Numbered from the stretch's first letter, positions 17,820-27,387 are shown. The stretch is 64,000 bases of DNA from Bacteroidales bacterium (GCA_017651225.1 JAGCDF010000074.1:20074-84073), one strand, 5' to 3'. Notes: generated from the sequence alone by a model not told the origin. Numbers and translations are program-made.

Positions 17820-19996
17820 TGCTCTTTCCACACTTTGAGGTACTCCTGCAGGGCCCACATCTCATCGCGGTAGTGGGCGGCCTGCGTGAAGTCGAGGTCG
17901 GCCGCGGACTTCTTCATCCGGCGGCGGTCCTCTTCAACCATTTTTTCTATCTGCTCACGCGACATCGACCGGATCACGGGATCCTGCAGCACGGCGGCCA
18001 GGTCGGCGGCCACGTAGCCGTCGCGGTAGGCGGCGCCCGCCTCGCGCTTGGAGTCGTGGCCGAAGCCGACGCTCACCACGCCGCGTCCGAGGTCGGACGG
18101 GTTCGGGATGTAGGTCGGGTCGTCGTAGGAGTTGGGCGCGCTCACGCGGCCGGTCGTGCCGTTCGCGAGGCCGCGGGCGACGGGTTTGCCGCCCCGCGAA
18201 GTCAGCTCGCCCGCGAGGGCGTTCTGCTTCACCTCGACCTGCTTCGGCGTGATATGGTGCAGTTTGTTGTATTCGATCTGTTTGCGGCGGCGCCGCTCGG
18301 TCTCGCGGATGGTCTCTTCCATCGACGGAGTGATCTTGTCGGCGTACATGATCACGAGGCCGTTGACGTTGCGCGCCGCGCGGCCCGCCGTCTGCGTCAG
18401 GGCCCGCGTGGTCCGCAGGAACCCTTCCTTGTCGGCGTCCAGGATGGCCACCAGCGACACCGTCGGGATGTCCAGGCCCTCGCGCAGGAGGTTCACGCCC
18501 ACCAGCACGTCGAAGAGGCCGTTCTTGAAGTCTTCGATGATCTCCACACGCTCGGTGGTGTCGACGTCGGAGTGGATGTAGCGCACGCGCACGCCGATGC
18601 GGCGCAGGTACTCGTCCAGCTCTTCGGCCATGCGCTTGGTGAGCGTCGTGACGAGCGTGCGCTCGTCGGCCTCGGAGCGCTTGCGGATCTCCTCCACCAG
18701 GTCGTCGACCTGGTTCTTGGTGGGCCGCACCTCGATGGGCGGGTCCAGCAGGCCGGTCGGCCGGACCACCTGCTCCACCACCAGGCCCTCGGATTTCTCC
18801 AGCTCGTAGTCGGCCGGCGTGGCGCTTACGTAGACCTTCTGGCCCGTCAGGGCTTCGAATTCCTCGAACTTCAAGGGGCGGTTGTCGGCCGCCGCCGGCA
18901 GGCGGAAGCCGTATTCGATCAGCACGCTCTTGCGGCTGTGGTCGCCGCCGTACATGGCGTGCACCTGCGGCAGCGTGACGTGGCTCTCGTCCACGAAGGT
19001 GATGAAGTCCTTCGGGAAATAGTCGATCAGGCAGAAGGGGCGCTGCCCCTCCTGGCGGCCGTCGAAGTAGCGGGAGTAGTTCTCGATACCCGGGCAGTAG
19101 CCCATCTCCTTGATCATCTCCAGGTCGTACTCCACGCGCTGCTTCAGGCGCTTGGCCTCCAGGCCCTTGTCCACGCTCTCGAAGTAGTCCATCTGCCGGA
19201 CCAGGTCGTCCTGGATGTGGGACACCGCGGCGGCGCTCCGCTCCTTGGTGGTCACGAAGTTGCCCGCCGGGTAGATGTTGATCTCGTCGATGTCCTCGCG
19301 CTTCGCGCCCGTGACCGGGTCGATCAGGCTCAGGGCGTCGATCTCGTCGCCGAAGAACTCGATGCGCACGGCGTCGTCCGAGCCGCCGAGGTAGACGTCG
19401 ACAGTATCGCCTCGCACGCGGAAGGTGCCGCGCTTGAACTCCACCTCGGTCCGGTTGTAGAGGGCGTCCACGAGGCGGTAGAGCAGGCCGGTGAGGCTGC
19501 GCGTCTCGCCGCGCTTCACGGGAACGGTCTGGGCGTGGAAGTCGTCCGGGTTGCCGATGCCGTAGAGGCAGGACACGCTGGAGACCACGATCACGTCGCG
19601 CCGCCCGCTCAGCAGGGCGCTGGCGGCGCTCAGGCGCAGCTTCTCGATCTGGTCGTTGATGCTCAGGTCTTTCTCGATGTAGGTGTCCGTCGTGGGGATG
19701 TAGGCCTCCGGCTGGTAGTAGTCGTAGTAGGAGACGAAGTACTCCACCGCATTGTGCGGGAAGAAGGACTTGAATTCGCCGTAGAGCTGGGCCGCGAGGG
19801 TCTTGTTGTGGCTGAGGATCAGGGCCGGGCGCTGCAGGCGCTCGATCACCCCGGCCATGGTGAAAGTCTTGCCCGAACCCGTGACGCCGAGCAGCGTCAC
19901 GTCACCCACGCCCGCCTCCAGAGCGGAGCAGAGCTGGGCGATGGCTTCCGGCTGGTCGCCGGCAGGCTTGTATTCGGATTCGAGCTGAAATTTCAT
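17816..19996 (-). CDS. uvrB: Excinuclease ABC subunit B
   Basis: A 726-residue DNA-repair helicase-like protein that loads UvrC at lesions. The start [19 protein letters not shown] is the family start, so ATG 19996 is preferred over the frame that runs on upstream through the intergenic hairpins. The Walker [13 protein letters not shown], the beta-hairpin region [12 protein letters not shown] and the C-terminal UVR motif ([14 protein letters not shown]) are present. It is about 50 residues longer than E. coli UvrB because of a Gly/Ser-rich linker before the UVR motif. The promoter box lies only 8 bases before the ATG. Confidence 0.97.
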   Translation of the reverse strand: MKFQLESEYKPAGDQPEAIAQLCSALEAGVGDVTLLGVTGSGKTFTMAGVIERLQRPALILSHNKTLAAQLYGEFKSFFPHNAVEYFVSYYDYYQPEAYIPTTDTYIEKDLSINDQIEKLRLSAASALLSGRRDVIVVSSVSCLYGIGNPDDFHAQTVPVKRGETRSLTGLLYRLVDALYNRTEVEFKRGTFRVRGDTVDVYLGGSDDAVRIEFFGDEIDALSLIDPVTGAKREDIDEINIYPAGNFVTTKERSAAAVSHIQDDLVRQMDYFESVDKGLEAKRLKQRVEYDLEMIKEMGYCPGIENYSRYFDGRQEGQRPFCLIDYFPKDFITFVDESHVTLPQVHAMYGGDHSRKSVLIEYGFRLPAAADNRPLKFEEFEALTGQKVYVSATPADYELEKSEGLVVEQVVRPTGLLDPPIEVRPTKNQVDDLVEEIRKRSEADERTLVTTLTKRMAEELDEYLRRIGVRVRYIHSDVDTTERVEIIEDFKNGLFDVLVGVNLLREGLDIPTVSLVAILDADKEGFLRTTRALTQTAGRAARNVNGLVIMYADKITPSMEETIRETERRRRKQIEYNKLHHITPKQVEVKQNALAGELTSRGGKPVARGLANGTTGRVSAPNSYDDPTYIPNPSDLGRGVVSVGFGHDSKREAGAAYRDGYVAADLAAVLQDPVIRSMSREQIEKMVEEDRRRMKKSAADLDFTQAAHYRDEMWALQEYLKVWKEQ

Positions 19997-20004
19997 AAAA
20001 CTTA

Positions 20005-20035
20005 CAAAAATAACGATAAATCGTTGTTTTTGCAA
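20005..20035 (-). promoter_or_regulatory. Promoter of uvrB
   Basis: On the minus strand TTG (20033-20035), 20 bases, TATTTTTG (20005-20012), then 8 bases to the ATG. The predicted transcript has a 5' UTR of at most a few bases. Confidence 0.65.
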
Positions 20036-20110
20036 TGGCATTGCCTCGGCCGTCCTTCCCCCGCGGTAGGCCCCGACCTCCGCAACACCAACGCACGGAC
20101 GGCCGATGTA

Positions 20111-20191
20111 CCGGGCACAAAATGGAGTGCTGGTGTGCCCGGGAAGCTGAAAACACAGGTCCCGGGCACAAAATGAGGGCTTTTCGTGCCC
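20111..20191 (+). repeat. Hairpin repeat cluster 2 (two hairpins with a shared stem)
   Basis: CCGGGCACA 20111-20119 pairs with TGTGCCCGG 20134-20142 around the 14-base loop AAATGGAGTGCTGG. GGGCAC 20164-20169 pairs with GTGCCC 20186-20191 around the 16-base loop AAAATGAGGGCTTTTC. Both use the GGGCAC core. The first loop differs by one base from that at 27257-27270, where the stem is unrelated. Confidence 0.75.
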
Positions 20192-20209
20192 TGCATCCAT
20201 TTTATTTAT

Positions 20210-20217
20210 TATATTTG
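20210..20217 (+). promoter_or_regulatory. TAnnTTTG promoter box of the relA-type gene
   Basis: TATATTTG ends 5 bases before the ATG at 20223, so the message should be leaderless or nearly so. Confidence 0.65.
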
Positions 20218-20222
20218 TCTTG

Positions 20223-22319
20223 ATGGACAATATCGTTGAACAAGCCCGCGCGCTGGCGCTGGAGGTGCTGAAGGACGAGACCCGCTACGACGGGTCGCCG
20301 TTCATCACGCACCCCGACAACGTGGCCCGCATCGTCGAGGACGAGATCGGTCTCCCGGATGCGTGCGTGGCCGCCGTGTACCTGCACGAGGCCACGCGCG
20401 TCCACAAGGACGTCGACATCAGCGCCTTCCCGCAGGATATCCGCACCCTCGTGGACGGGCTCAACAAGATCTCGACCATCAAGCCCAAGGACACCCGCCT
20501 GGAGGCGGAGAACTACAAGCGGCTCATCGTCCAGTACTCCACCGACCCGCGCGTGACCGTGCTCAAGATCGCCGACCGCCTGGAGGTGATGCGGGGGCTG
20601 CAGATGTTCCCCAAGACCTCCCGCGACCAGAAACTGCTGGAGACGCTGATGCTCTACATGCCGCTGGCGCACCAGCTCGGCCTGTACAACATCAACAACG
20701 AGCTGGGCAACATCTGGTTCCGCTACGCCGACCCTGAGCAGTACCGCGCCATCACCAACAAGCTGAAGGCTACCGAGAAGGACCGCGAGCAGATCACGGC
20801 CGAGTTCATCGAGCCGCTGAAGCGCAAGCTTTCCGACGCGGGCATCGTCTACAAGCTGAAGATCCGCACCAAGAGCGCCTACTCCATCTACCGCAAGATG
20901 CAGGTGCAGAAAGTCCCCTTCGAGGGCGTCTACGACGTCTTCGCCATCCGTTTCATCATCGACTGCGAGGATGATCCGAAGGTGGAGAAGGACCTCTGCT
21001 GGAAGGTGTTCTCCTACGTGACCGAAGAATACGAATCCGACACGAAGCGCCTGCGCGACTGGCTGACCACGCCCCGTCCCAACGGCTACGAATCCCTGCA
21101 CATCACGGTCAAGAACCGCAAGGGCCAGGCCCTCGAGGTGCAGATCCGCACCAAGCGGATGGACATCGAGGCCGAGAGCGGCAGCGCCGCCCACTGGGCC
21201 TACAAGGGCATCCGCCACGAGGCGTCGATGGACCGCTGGCTGCAGAGCGTGCGCGACGCGCTGGCCCATCCCTTCGACGCCACGCCGGAGGAGATGCCCA
21301 CGCCGCCCGACAAGGAGATCTTCGTGTTCACGCCGACGGGCGAGCTGCGCATCCTGCCTGCAGGCGCGTCGGTGCTGGATTTCGCCTTCAACATCCACTC
21401 CGGCCTGGGCTGCCGCTGCATCGGCGGCCGGGTGAACGGCAAGGCCGTCCCCATCCGCGAGAAGCTGGGGACCGGCGACGTGGTGGAGATCATGACCCGC
21501 AAGGACCAGCGCCCGAACCGCGACTGGCTGGGCTGGGTGGTCTCGTCCAAGGCGCGCAACAAGATCAAGCAGGAGCTGGACGCCGACGAGCGCAAGGCGG
21601 CCTCCGACGGCCGAGAGCTGCTGGAGCGGCGCCTGCGCAACTGGAAACTCGAATTCCCGGACGACTGGATGACGGAGTTCATCAAGGTCCGCAAATATCC
21701 CTCCGTCCTCCCGTTCATGGCGGCCATCGCCCGCGAGGAGGTGGACGTCAACGACATCAAGGCATTCATCCAGCGCAAGCTGGCCGCGCAGCAGGAGAAG
21801 CCCGCCGCGGCGGTCCAGGAGGAGGCGGAGAAGGCGGAGCCGAAGGGCTATGCCGGCACCTCGGACGACATCCTCGTGCTGAACGCCAAGAACGTCAAGG
21901 GCCTGGAATACAAGATGTCCAAGTGCTGCAACCCGGTCTTCGGCGACGACGTGTTCGGCTTCGTGACCCGCACGGAAGGCATCAAGATCCACCGCATGTC
22001 CTGTCCGAACGCCGCCCGTCTCATCGAGCGCTATCCCTACCGCATCCAGAAGGTGATCTGGCAGGACAACCCCGGCCAGGGCGACTTCCAGTGCACGCTG
22101 ACCGTCACCACCGACCTCGACCATCCGGTGCTCAGCGCCATCATGGACATCATCGGGCAGTTCCGCGTGTCGATGCGCGCCTTCAACGTGAAGGAGAACC
22201 TGCGCACCGGCACCTATGAAATCACCATCCGCCTGCTGGTGCCGTCCAGCGCCGAGCTGGACAAGGTCCTCTCGCAGGTCGGCGCCCTGCGGCAGGTCAT
22301 CAAAATCCGAAGAAGCTAA
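20223..22319 (+). CDS. relA: RelA-type (p)ppGpp synthetase with inactive hydrolase domain
   Basis: A 698-residue RSH protein. The hydrolase-like domain keeps His30, but HDxxED reads HEATRVHKD (His55-Glu56, catalytic Glu-Asp lost) and RLHNMRT reads RLEVMRG, so hydrolysis is unlikely. The synthetase domain looks intact ([25 protein letters not shown]), followed by TGS ([10 protein letters not shown]), a Cys/His segment (SKCCNP...HRMSCPNA) and a C-terminal ACT domain. Bacteroidota usually pair such a protein with a separate bifunctional enzyme, which I do not see here. I prefer ATG 20223 to the TTG one codon upstream. Confidence 0.93.
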   Translation: MDNIVEQARALALEVLKDETRYDGSPFITHPDNVARIVEDEIGLPDACVAAVYLHEATRVHKDVDISAFPQDIRTLVDGLNKISTIKPKDTRLEAENYKRLIVQYSTDPRVTVLKIADRLEVMRGLQMFPKTSRDQKLLETLMLYMPLAHQLGLYNINNELGNIWFRYADPEQYRAITNKLKATEKDREQITAEFIEPLKRKLSDAGIVYKLKIRTKSAYSIYRKMQVQKVPFEGVYDVFAIRFIIDCEDDPKVEKDLCWKVFSYVTEEYESDTKRLRDWLTTPRPNGYESLHITVKNRKGQALEVQIRTKRMDIEAESGSAAHWAYKGIRHEASMDRWLQSVRDALAHPFDATPEEMPTPPDKEIFVFTPTGELRILPAGASVLDFAFNIHSGLGCRCIGGRVNGKAVPIREKLGTGDVVEIMTRKDQRPNRDWLGWVVSSKARNKIKQELDADERKAASDGRELLERRLRNWKLEFPDDWMTEFIKVRKYPSVLPFMAAIAREEVDVNDIKAFIQRKLAAQQEKPAAAVQEEAEKAEPKGYAGTSDDILVLNAKNVKGLEYKMSKCCNPVFGDDVFGFVTRTEGIKIHRMSCPNAARLIERYPYRIQKVIWQDNPGQGDFQCTLTVTTDLDHPVLSAIMDIIGQFRVSMRAFNVKENLRTGTYEITIRLLVPSSAELDKVLSQVGALRQVIKIRRS

Positions 22320-22876
22320 TGTCCCGCGAAGAAGATACCCGCGACCTCGACCGTTTCGAGCAGCTGCTCGAGGACGGTCTCCTGAAAATCTGCAGCGGCG
22401 CCGGTCTCTTGCCCGGCGAGCTGGTCCGCAACCCGGACCTCGACGCGCTGTGGGACGTCTACATCAAAGACTACATCGCCGACGCGGTGGTCAATTTCAA
22501 CGAATACCCCGAAGCCGCCCTCGCCTGGGCGGGTTTTCTCGGCCTGGGAACGGCCTGGGCCTGGGACGCCGACTGGCAGCAGTACAAGGACCGGCCCTAC
22601 CGCAAATGGTACGGCGCCCGCGGCTGGGACGACATGGACGAGCACATCCTGCGCGACGTCCTGGGCCTGCCGCTCGACAGCCACGATGCGAAGAAGATCT
22701 CCGACACCCTGCAGAGCTGCGCACTCGCGGTGCTCGGGCTGCTGCAGCACGAAGGCGTCGAGACGCAGACCGCGCGCGGCTTCTACCTGCTCGCGCGCGC
22801 CTACACGGTGCTCTACCGCGTCGGCGCCGCCATCGAACTCGATCGGTTGGGGTATAAGAAAGTATTGATCGGATAG
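22319..22876 (+). CDS. Conserved-looking hypothetical protein downstream of relA
   Basis: A 185-residue acidic, Trp/Tyr-rich soluble protein I cannot assign. It has no signal peptide or membrane segment. Notable pieces are WDVYIKDYIADAV and a Trp-rich centre (LAWAGFLGLGTAWAWDADW). Its ATG overlaps the relA TAA by one base (TAATG), implying coupled translation and perhaps a link to nucleotide signalling. It is probably mostly helical. The stop lies in a small hairpin shared with the convergent CNNM gene. Confidence 0.7.
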   Translation: MSREEDTRDLDRFEQLLEDGLLKICSGAGLLPGELVRNPDLDALWDVYIKDYIADAVVNFNEYPEAALAWAGFLGLGTAWAWDADWQQYKDRPYRKWYGARGWDDMDEHILRDVLGLPLDSHDAKKISDTLQSCALAVLGLLQHEGVETQTARGFYLLARAYTVLYRVGAAIELDRLGYKKVLIG

Positions 22877-22880
22877 GTTT

Positions 22881-22901
22881 CCGTCCTATTCCTTCGGACG
22901 G
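22881..22901. terminator. Hairpin at convergent gene ends
   Basis: CCGTCC (22881-22886) and GGACGG (22896-22901) are inverted repeats over the CNNM gene stop. An overlapping alternative, ATAGG 22873-22877 with CCTAT 22884-22888, covers the other gene's stop. Confidence 0.4.
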
Positions 22902-23926
22902 ACGACCCGCTTCTTCCACTTGTCGCGGGCCAGCTGCTGCATGTCGCGGACGGTGTCGTTCTCGTCCACGATCTCGCTGCCGAGCAGCGTCTCGATCACA
23001 TCCTCCAGGGTCAGAATGCCCTGGAAGCTGCCGTATTCATTGATGATGATGGCGATCTGCTCGTCCTTGCTGAGCATCTCGTCCCAGATCTTGTCGAGGG
23101 TCGTGTCTTCGTCGAAGGTCGCCACGTCGCGGCGGATCTCGCCGAGCGTGAGGTCGAACTTGTCCTCGGCCATGAGCTGGAGCGCCTCCACGCGCAGGAT
23201 GTAGCCGGTGATGTACTCGTCGTTGTCGGCGTAGACCGGGATGCGGCTGTGGTGGCGGTAGCGTTTGCTTTTGTAGAAAGATTTGAGCGTCATGGACTCG
23301 GGCGCGATCTCGCAGACCACGCGCGGGGTCATGACGTCGAAGGCCTTCACCTCATCCATGCTGATGAGGTTCTGGATAATGGTGTTCTCGTCCTCTTCGA
23401 GGTCGCCCTCCTCCTCCGCCACGTTCGCCATCGCGCTCACTTCGTCGCGCGACACGGCGGGCTCCTCCGCGTCTTCGGGCGTAACGAGGCGCGTGAGCAG
23501 CTCGATGAGCAGCACCAGCGGGTACATCAGCACGATCAGCGCGCCGATCATCGCCGTAGCGAAGCCCATCAGGGACTTCCAGCGCGTGGTGCCGATGGTC
23601 TTGGGGATGATTTCCGAGAAGACGAGGATGAGGATGGTCATCACGGCGCTGACCAGGCCGAACCAGCCGGAGCCGAAGACTTCGGTGGCCTGGTGGCCCA
23701 CCCCGGCCGCGCCGATCGTGTTCGCTATCGTGTTGAGCGAAAGGATCGCGGCGATCGGCCGGGAGGGATCCTGCTTGTATTCCTTGAACCGGGTCGCGGG
23801 CTTGTAGCCCTCCTCCTCCCGCATCGTGATGTAGGAGATCGGGGTGGACATCAGCGTTGCCTCCAGAATCGAGCAGAGGAACGAGATGGCCATCGCGCCC
23901 AGCAGGAAAAACAGCAGCAGAGCCAT
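22886..23926 (-). CDS. CNNM (DUF21)-CBS pair membrane protein
   Basis: A 346-residue protein with an N-terminal DUF21/CNNM transmembrane region (LCSILEATLMSTPISYI, IANTIGAAGVG, SEIIPKTIG) over about residues 1-165, then two CBS domains (VMTPRVV to about residue 310). The C-terminal CorC/HlyC domain of longer family members is missing; the protein ends a few residues after the second CBS. The family is tied to magnesium or cobalt transport, sensed through nucleotides bound to CBS. It starts 12 bases after the porin stop and may be cotranscribed with it. Confidence 0.88.
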   Translation of the reverse strand: MALLLFFLLGAMAISFLCSILEATLMSTPISYITMREEEGYKPATRFKEYKQDPSRPIAAILSLNTIANTIGAAGVGHQATEVFGSGWFGLVSAVMTILILVFSEIIPKTIGTTRWKSLMGFATAMIGALIVLMYPLVLLIELLTRLVTPEDAEEPAVSRDEVSAMANVAEEEGDLEEDENTIIQNLISMDEVKAFDVMTPRVVCEIAPESMTLKSFYKSKRYRHHSRIPVYADNDEYITGYILRVEALQLMAEDKFDLTLGEIRRDVATFDEDTTLDKIWDEMLSKDEQIAIIINEYGSFQGILTLEDVIETLLGSEIVDENDTVRDMQQLARDKWKKRVVRPKE

Positions 23927-23938
23927 GCAGGACAGGGT

Positions 23939-25168
23939 TTAGAAGGTGTACTTCACCATCAGCTGGAAGCGATGGTTGGCAACGCAGTGGATGTTCTCGT
24001 TGGCCAGGCCGTAGACGTCGTTCAGGCCGAAGTCGCCGTACTGGACACTGGTCATTTCATACTCCAGACCGAAGGCCACCTTGCCGAGGTTGTAGATCAC
24101 CTCCGGCGCGATGCGGTACATCTGGCGCATGTTGGAGAAGCTGTTCTTGCTGAAGTAGAGGTCGCCCACCAGCGCGTCCTTGGTGCCGAAGTTGCGGACA
24201 TAGCCGGCGAACAGCACGCCCTGGAGCTTCTTGCCGTAGCTCAGGCTGACCCAGGTGGAGGAGTTGCGCGTCGGGCTGTAGGACCAGCTGCCGTCGGAAT
24301 TGACGGCGCTGACGCCGTAGCCGCCGTTCAGGTTCATGTGCTCACCGGCCTGGGCGAAGATGCTCTTGGCCTTGACGGAGAACAGGTTCTTGGTGTATTC
24401 GAGGTAGATGAACGGGCTGACGGTCGTGATGCGGTCGGAGACCTTGCGGGTGCCGTCGTTGTGGCGCGGACGGATGGAGAGCATGTCCACGCCGACGCGG
24501 CCGGTGAAACCGCCCTTCTTATAGCTCAGGCCGAGGTAAAGCTCAGGGATGCCGCCGTATTTCATGTAGTTGGCGGAAGCGCCTTCCGGACCGGCGGAGG
24601 TGTACTGCATCTGCCAGAGGAGCGCGCCGGTCAGGGTCACGGAGTCGGAGAGTTTGCCCTCCAGCACCACTTCCGGGGTGCGGCTGAAGGGGCCGAAGGG
24701 GGCGCCGGTGTTCAGGGAGAACACGTGCGGCATGTCGGCGGCCATCGGGTGCCAGGCCTGGCCGATCTTGGCGCTGAAGCCGCCCTTCGCGAGGGTCACG
24801 TAGGCCTGGCGGAGGCGGAACAGCGCGGTGCCGGTCACGCCGGACACGCCGGCGTAGAAGTCGGCCTCGAGCTTGGCGCTGACGTTCCAGCCGCTTACTT
24901 CATAGCCGGTCACATCGAGACCGAGGCGGGAGGTGATGGCCGCGAACGCGAAGGTGCGCTGCGCGTTCAGGTCCGTCCCGTTCACCATCTTGGTGTCCTT
25001 CGGGAGATAGTAGAAGAAGTCTTCCGTGCCATAAACGCTCTCACGGGTGTCGGCGACGGCGTAGTTGCGGATGAATCCGTACCACTTGAACTTGGGGGCG
25101 CTCTCCTGGGCGGCGGCACTCAGCGTCGCGGCCAGCAGGGCAATTGCGAGAATGATTTTCTTGGTCAT
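23939..25168 (-). CDS. Outer-membrane beta-barrel porin-like protein
   Basis: A 409-residue exported protein. A signal peptide (MTKKIILAIALLAATLSAAAQ) is followed by alternating aromatic beta strands and a C-terminal KYTF, the terminal Phe typical of BAM substrates. It resembles Bacteroidota porins of unknown specificity (short-chain, OprP/DcaP-like by pattern only). It lies 59 bases downstream of a SLC13 symporter in the same direction, suggesting that the two take up the same anion across outer and inner membranes. Confidence 0.75.
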   Translation of the reverse strand: MTKKIILAIALLAATLSAAAQESAPKFKWYGFIRNYAVADTRESVYGTEDFFYYLPKDTKMVNGTDLNAQRTFAFAAITSRLGLDVTGYEVSGWNVSAKLEADFYAGVSGVTGTALFRLRQAYVTLAKGGFSAKIGQAWHPMAADMPHVFSLNTGAPFGPFSRTPEVVLEGKLSDSVTLTGALLWQMQYTSAGPEGASANYMKYGGIPELYLGLSYKKGGFTGRVGVDMLSIRPRHNDGTRKVSDRITTVSPFIYLEYTKNLFSVKAKSIFAQAGEHMNLNGGYGVSAVNSDGSWSYSPTRNSSTWVSLSYGKKLQGVLFAGYVRNFGTKDALVGDLYFSKNSFSNMRQMYRIAPEVIYNLGKVAFGLEYEMTSVQYGDFGLNDVYGLANENIHCVANHRFQLMVKYTF

Positions 25169-25227
25169 ATCTTGTAATTAAAATCTGGTGGTCCCGGTCA
25201 GGGGGCCACCAGAAGGGAAATATCAGA

Positions 25228-26649
25228 TTAAGCGGCGAACGGGAAGATCGCGGTCAGCCAGAAGTAGCCGAGGATGAAACCGAAGGCACCGATGATGATA
25301 CCGACCTTGGTCATGTCCTTGGTCTCCACCATACCGGTGGAAGAGGCGATGGCGTTCGGCGGCGTGGAGATCGGGAACAGCATCGCGATCGAAGCACACA
25401 CGGCGATGTAGGAGATCATGGCCCGGGAGCCGGTGGCGCCCAGGTTCATGCCCTCGGCGACCACGATGAGGATCGGGATCAGCAGGGCCGCGGTGGCGGA
25501 GTTGGAGATGAAGTTCGACAGGAAGTAGCAGACCAGGCCGGCGATGATCATCACGAGCACGACGGACATCGTGTTGAACGGAATGGCGTTGATCAGGACT
25601 TTGGCGAGGCCCGTGCTCTGCAGGCAGGTACCGAGGGCGAAACCTCCGGCCACCAACCAGAGCACGCTCCAGTTGATTTCCTTGATGTCTTCCTTACCGA
25701 AGATGCCGGTGGCGGTCAGCACGCCGAGCGGGATGAGCGCCACGACGTTGGAGTTGATCTTGGTCCACTGCTCCGTGGCCCACAGCAGGATGGTGCCCAG
25801 GAAGGTGATCCACACCACGGTGGTACGCCAGTCTTTCTTGCGCTTGTTCTCCGGGATCTCGAGCACGATCTTCTCGGACTTGAACGGGAAGAGGAGCTGC
25901 AGGACGACCCAGGCGACGACAATCATGATCAGCACATAAGGGACCATGCGCTCGGCCCACTGCATGAAAGTCACATCGTAGCCGGCTTCAGCCAGGAACT
26001 TGACGGCGGTGGCGTTCGGCGGGGTGCCGATCGGGGTGCCGATGCCGCCGATGTTCGCGGCCACCGGGATGGCCAGCGCGAGGCCGATCTTACCCTTGTC
26101 GTCCGCCGGGAGCTTCGAGAGCACCGGGACGAGGAAGGCCAGCATCATGGCGGCCGTGGCGGTGTTGGACATGAACATCGAGAAGATGGCGATCACCAGG
26201 AGGAAGCCCAGCAGGACCATCTTCGGCTTGGTGCCGAACAGGGACAGCAGAGCGCGCGCCATGGTGACGTCCAGACCGTATTTCTCAGCCACGATGGCGA
26301 GCACGAAGCCGCCGAGGAAGAGCATCACCACAGGATCCGCGAAGGCGGCCATCAGGCTCTTGTAGTCCACGAGGGTGCCGAATTCCGGCTTGCAGAAGAA
26401 GCCGATACCCTTGTTGGAAACGGTCAGCAGGGCGATCACGATCACCAGCACGGAGGTGGTCCAGTTCGGGATGATCTCGAAGATCCACATCAGGGCGGCG
26501 AAGACGAAGAGCGCGATCACGCGCTGCTGGACAACGGTCAGGTCGGCGATCCCGAAAACACTGACCGGGAGGGCCCATAGAAGGATTGTGACGATCAGCA
26601 CGATGGGCAGAAGCACACAATACTTCACAGAAAACTTACTGTTGGACAT
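25228..26649 (-). CDS. SLC13/DASS-family sodium:anion symporter
   Basis: A 473-residue inner-membrane transporter with about 11 hydrophobic segments. Both family repeats are clear: MSNTATAAMM with IGTPIGTPPN, and ISNSATAALL with ISTPPNAIA, the SNT-type motifs that bind sodium and the carboxylate. Likely substrates are C4-dicarboxylates, citrate or another small anion (family knowledge; not decidable here). It has a full-consensus promoter and leads a probable transcript with the porin and perhaps the CNNM gene. Confidence 0.92.
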   Translation of the reverse strand: MSNSKFSVKYCVLLPIVLIVTILLWALPVSVFGIADLTVVQQRVIALFVFAALMWIFEIIPNWTTSVLVIVIALLTVSNKGIGFFCKPEFGTLVDYKSLMAAFADPVVMLFLGGFVLAIVAEKYGLDVTMARALLSLFGTKPKMVLLGFLLVIAIFSMFMSNTATAAMMLAFLVPVLSKLPADDKGKIGLALAIPVAANIGGIGTPIGTPPNATAVKFLAEAGYDVTFMQWAERMVPYVLIMIVVAWVVLQLLFPFKSEKIVLEIPENKRKKDWRTTVVWITFLGTILLWATEQWTKINSNVVALIPLGVLTATGIFGKEDIKEINWSVLWLVAGGFALGTCLQSTGLAKVLINAIPFNTMSVVLVMIIAGLVCYFLSNFISNSATAALLIPILIVVAEGMNLGATGSRAMISYIAVCASIAMLFPISTPPNAIASSTGMVETKDMTKVGIIIGAFGFILGYFWLTAIFPFAA

Positions 26650-26691
26650 AAATATTTGATACTAATTTTACTTGCTCTGTAAAATGCGGCG

Positions 26692-26722
26692 CAAATTTAG
26701 TCATTTTCAGAGATAAAACAAA
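26692..26722 (-). promoter_or_regulatory. Promoter of the symporter-porin transcript
   Basis: On the minus strand TTTG (26719-26722), exactly 19 bases, TAAATTTG (26692-26699); the predicted 5' UTR is about 37 bases. This is one of the two best consensus promoters in the window. Confidence 0.75.
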
Positions 26723-27051
26723 GAAAAAAGGCACGTCCTCCGAGGCGGCCGCACCTTCTAAAACACACTAACTTTTATCCGACTGCAAAATTAACGCATC
26801 CCGTCCGAACCGGAAATCCCCATTTGTAGGTATTTTACCCCTCTTCGTCATTCGCCGGCTCTTCCTCCACAACGCCATCCCACAGCACCCGCCCCCCTTC
26901 TGCAACGCTCCTGCACATCCTCCCCGCCGGCTGCCGCAAAAATGAATCTCGGCGCTGTATTTGCCCGTTTTTGGCGCTGACCCCGGTTTCAAAACCCCTG
27001 TCGGCGCCAATTTCGGCCTTTTTCGGTTCCGACTTGCTAATTTTAATTCTG

Positions 27052-27176
27052 CCAGGGGCGAAAAAGGCCGTTTTTGCCCCTGGAAGCATGAAAAACCGGT
27101 TGCCGGGGGCAAATTGGGGTGTTCTTGCCCCTGGGAAGAGGTTGCCGGGCACAAAAAGGGGGTCTGGTGTGCCCGG
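27052..27176 (+). repeat. Hairpin repeat cluster 3a (three hairpins and a truncated fourth)
   Basis: CCAGGGGC 27052-27059 pairs with GCCCCTGG 27076-27083 (loop 16); CCGGGGGCAA 27103-27112 with TTGCCCCTGG 27125-27134 (loop 12); CCGGGCACA 27145-27153 with TGTGCCCGG 27168-27176 (loop 14). Spacers share an AAGC...GAAAA...GGTT pattern. A fourth left arm, CCCGAGCAC near 27194, has no right arm. The 27145-27202 segment closely matches 20111-20168. Confidence 0.75.
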
Positions 27177-27250
27177 GAAGCGAAAAAACGGGGTCCCGAG
27201 CACAAAACAGGCCCCCAGCTTGACTGGCAGCATGCGCCCAGCGACAGGCG

Positions 27251-27331
27251 TCCTCAAAATGGGGTGCTGGTGAGGATGATAGGCGGTTTTTCAGGGGTTT
27301 GTCCTCAAAACGGGCCTGTTTCGAGGACAAA
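27251..27331 (+). repeat. Hairpin repeat cluster 3b (two hairpins, different stem)
   Basis: TCCTCA 27251-27256 pairs with TGAGGA 27271-27276 around AAATGGGGTGCTGG. TTTGTCCTC 27298-27306 pairs with GAGGACAAA 27323-27331 around AAAACGGGCCTGTTTC. Both share the TCCTC core, which is unrelated to the GGGCAC core of cluster 2, while the loops match cluster 2. Confidence 0.75.
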
Positions 27332-27387
27332 CGTACCCGGGAAAGTCGCGGCTGGTGGGTACTATCGCGTTTTTGGTGGGAAAATGG

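Larger units (their letters stand above)
26723..27387. other. Long intergenic region built of hairpin repeats
   Basis: About 665 bases with no convincing gene. From 26723 to about 26935 I see nothing to name. From 26940 to 27045 there are several GGCGC-containing segments; one (around 26944) resembles 8712-8750. From 27052 to 27331 there are five hairpins of the loop family plus a half hairpin. Open frames crossing this region on the minus strand read through palindromes and show no conserved features. Confidence 0.6.

Noticed and set aside
17819-20176. Plus-strand open frame of 785 codons opposite uvrB
   Set aside because: Antisense shadow; uvrB is certain on the other strand.
27052-27331. 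CRISPR array
   Set aside because: The repeated parts are hairpins with changing stems and irregular spacing, not identical direct repeats with unique spacers; no cas genes.
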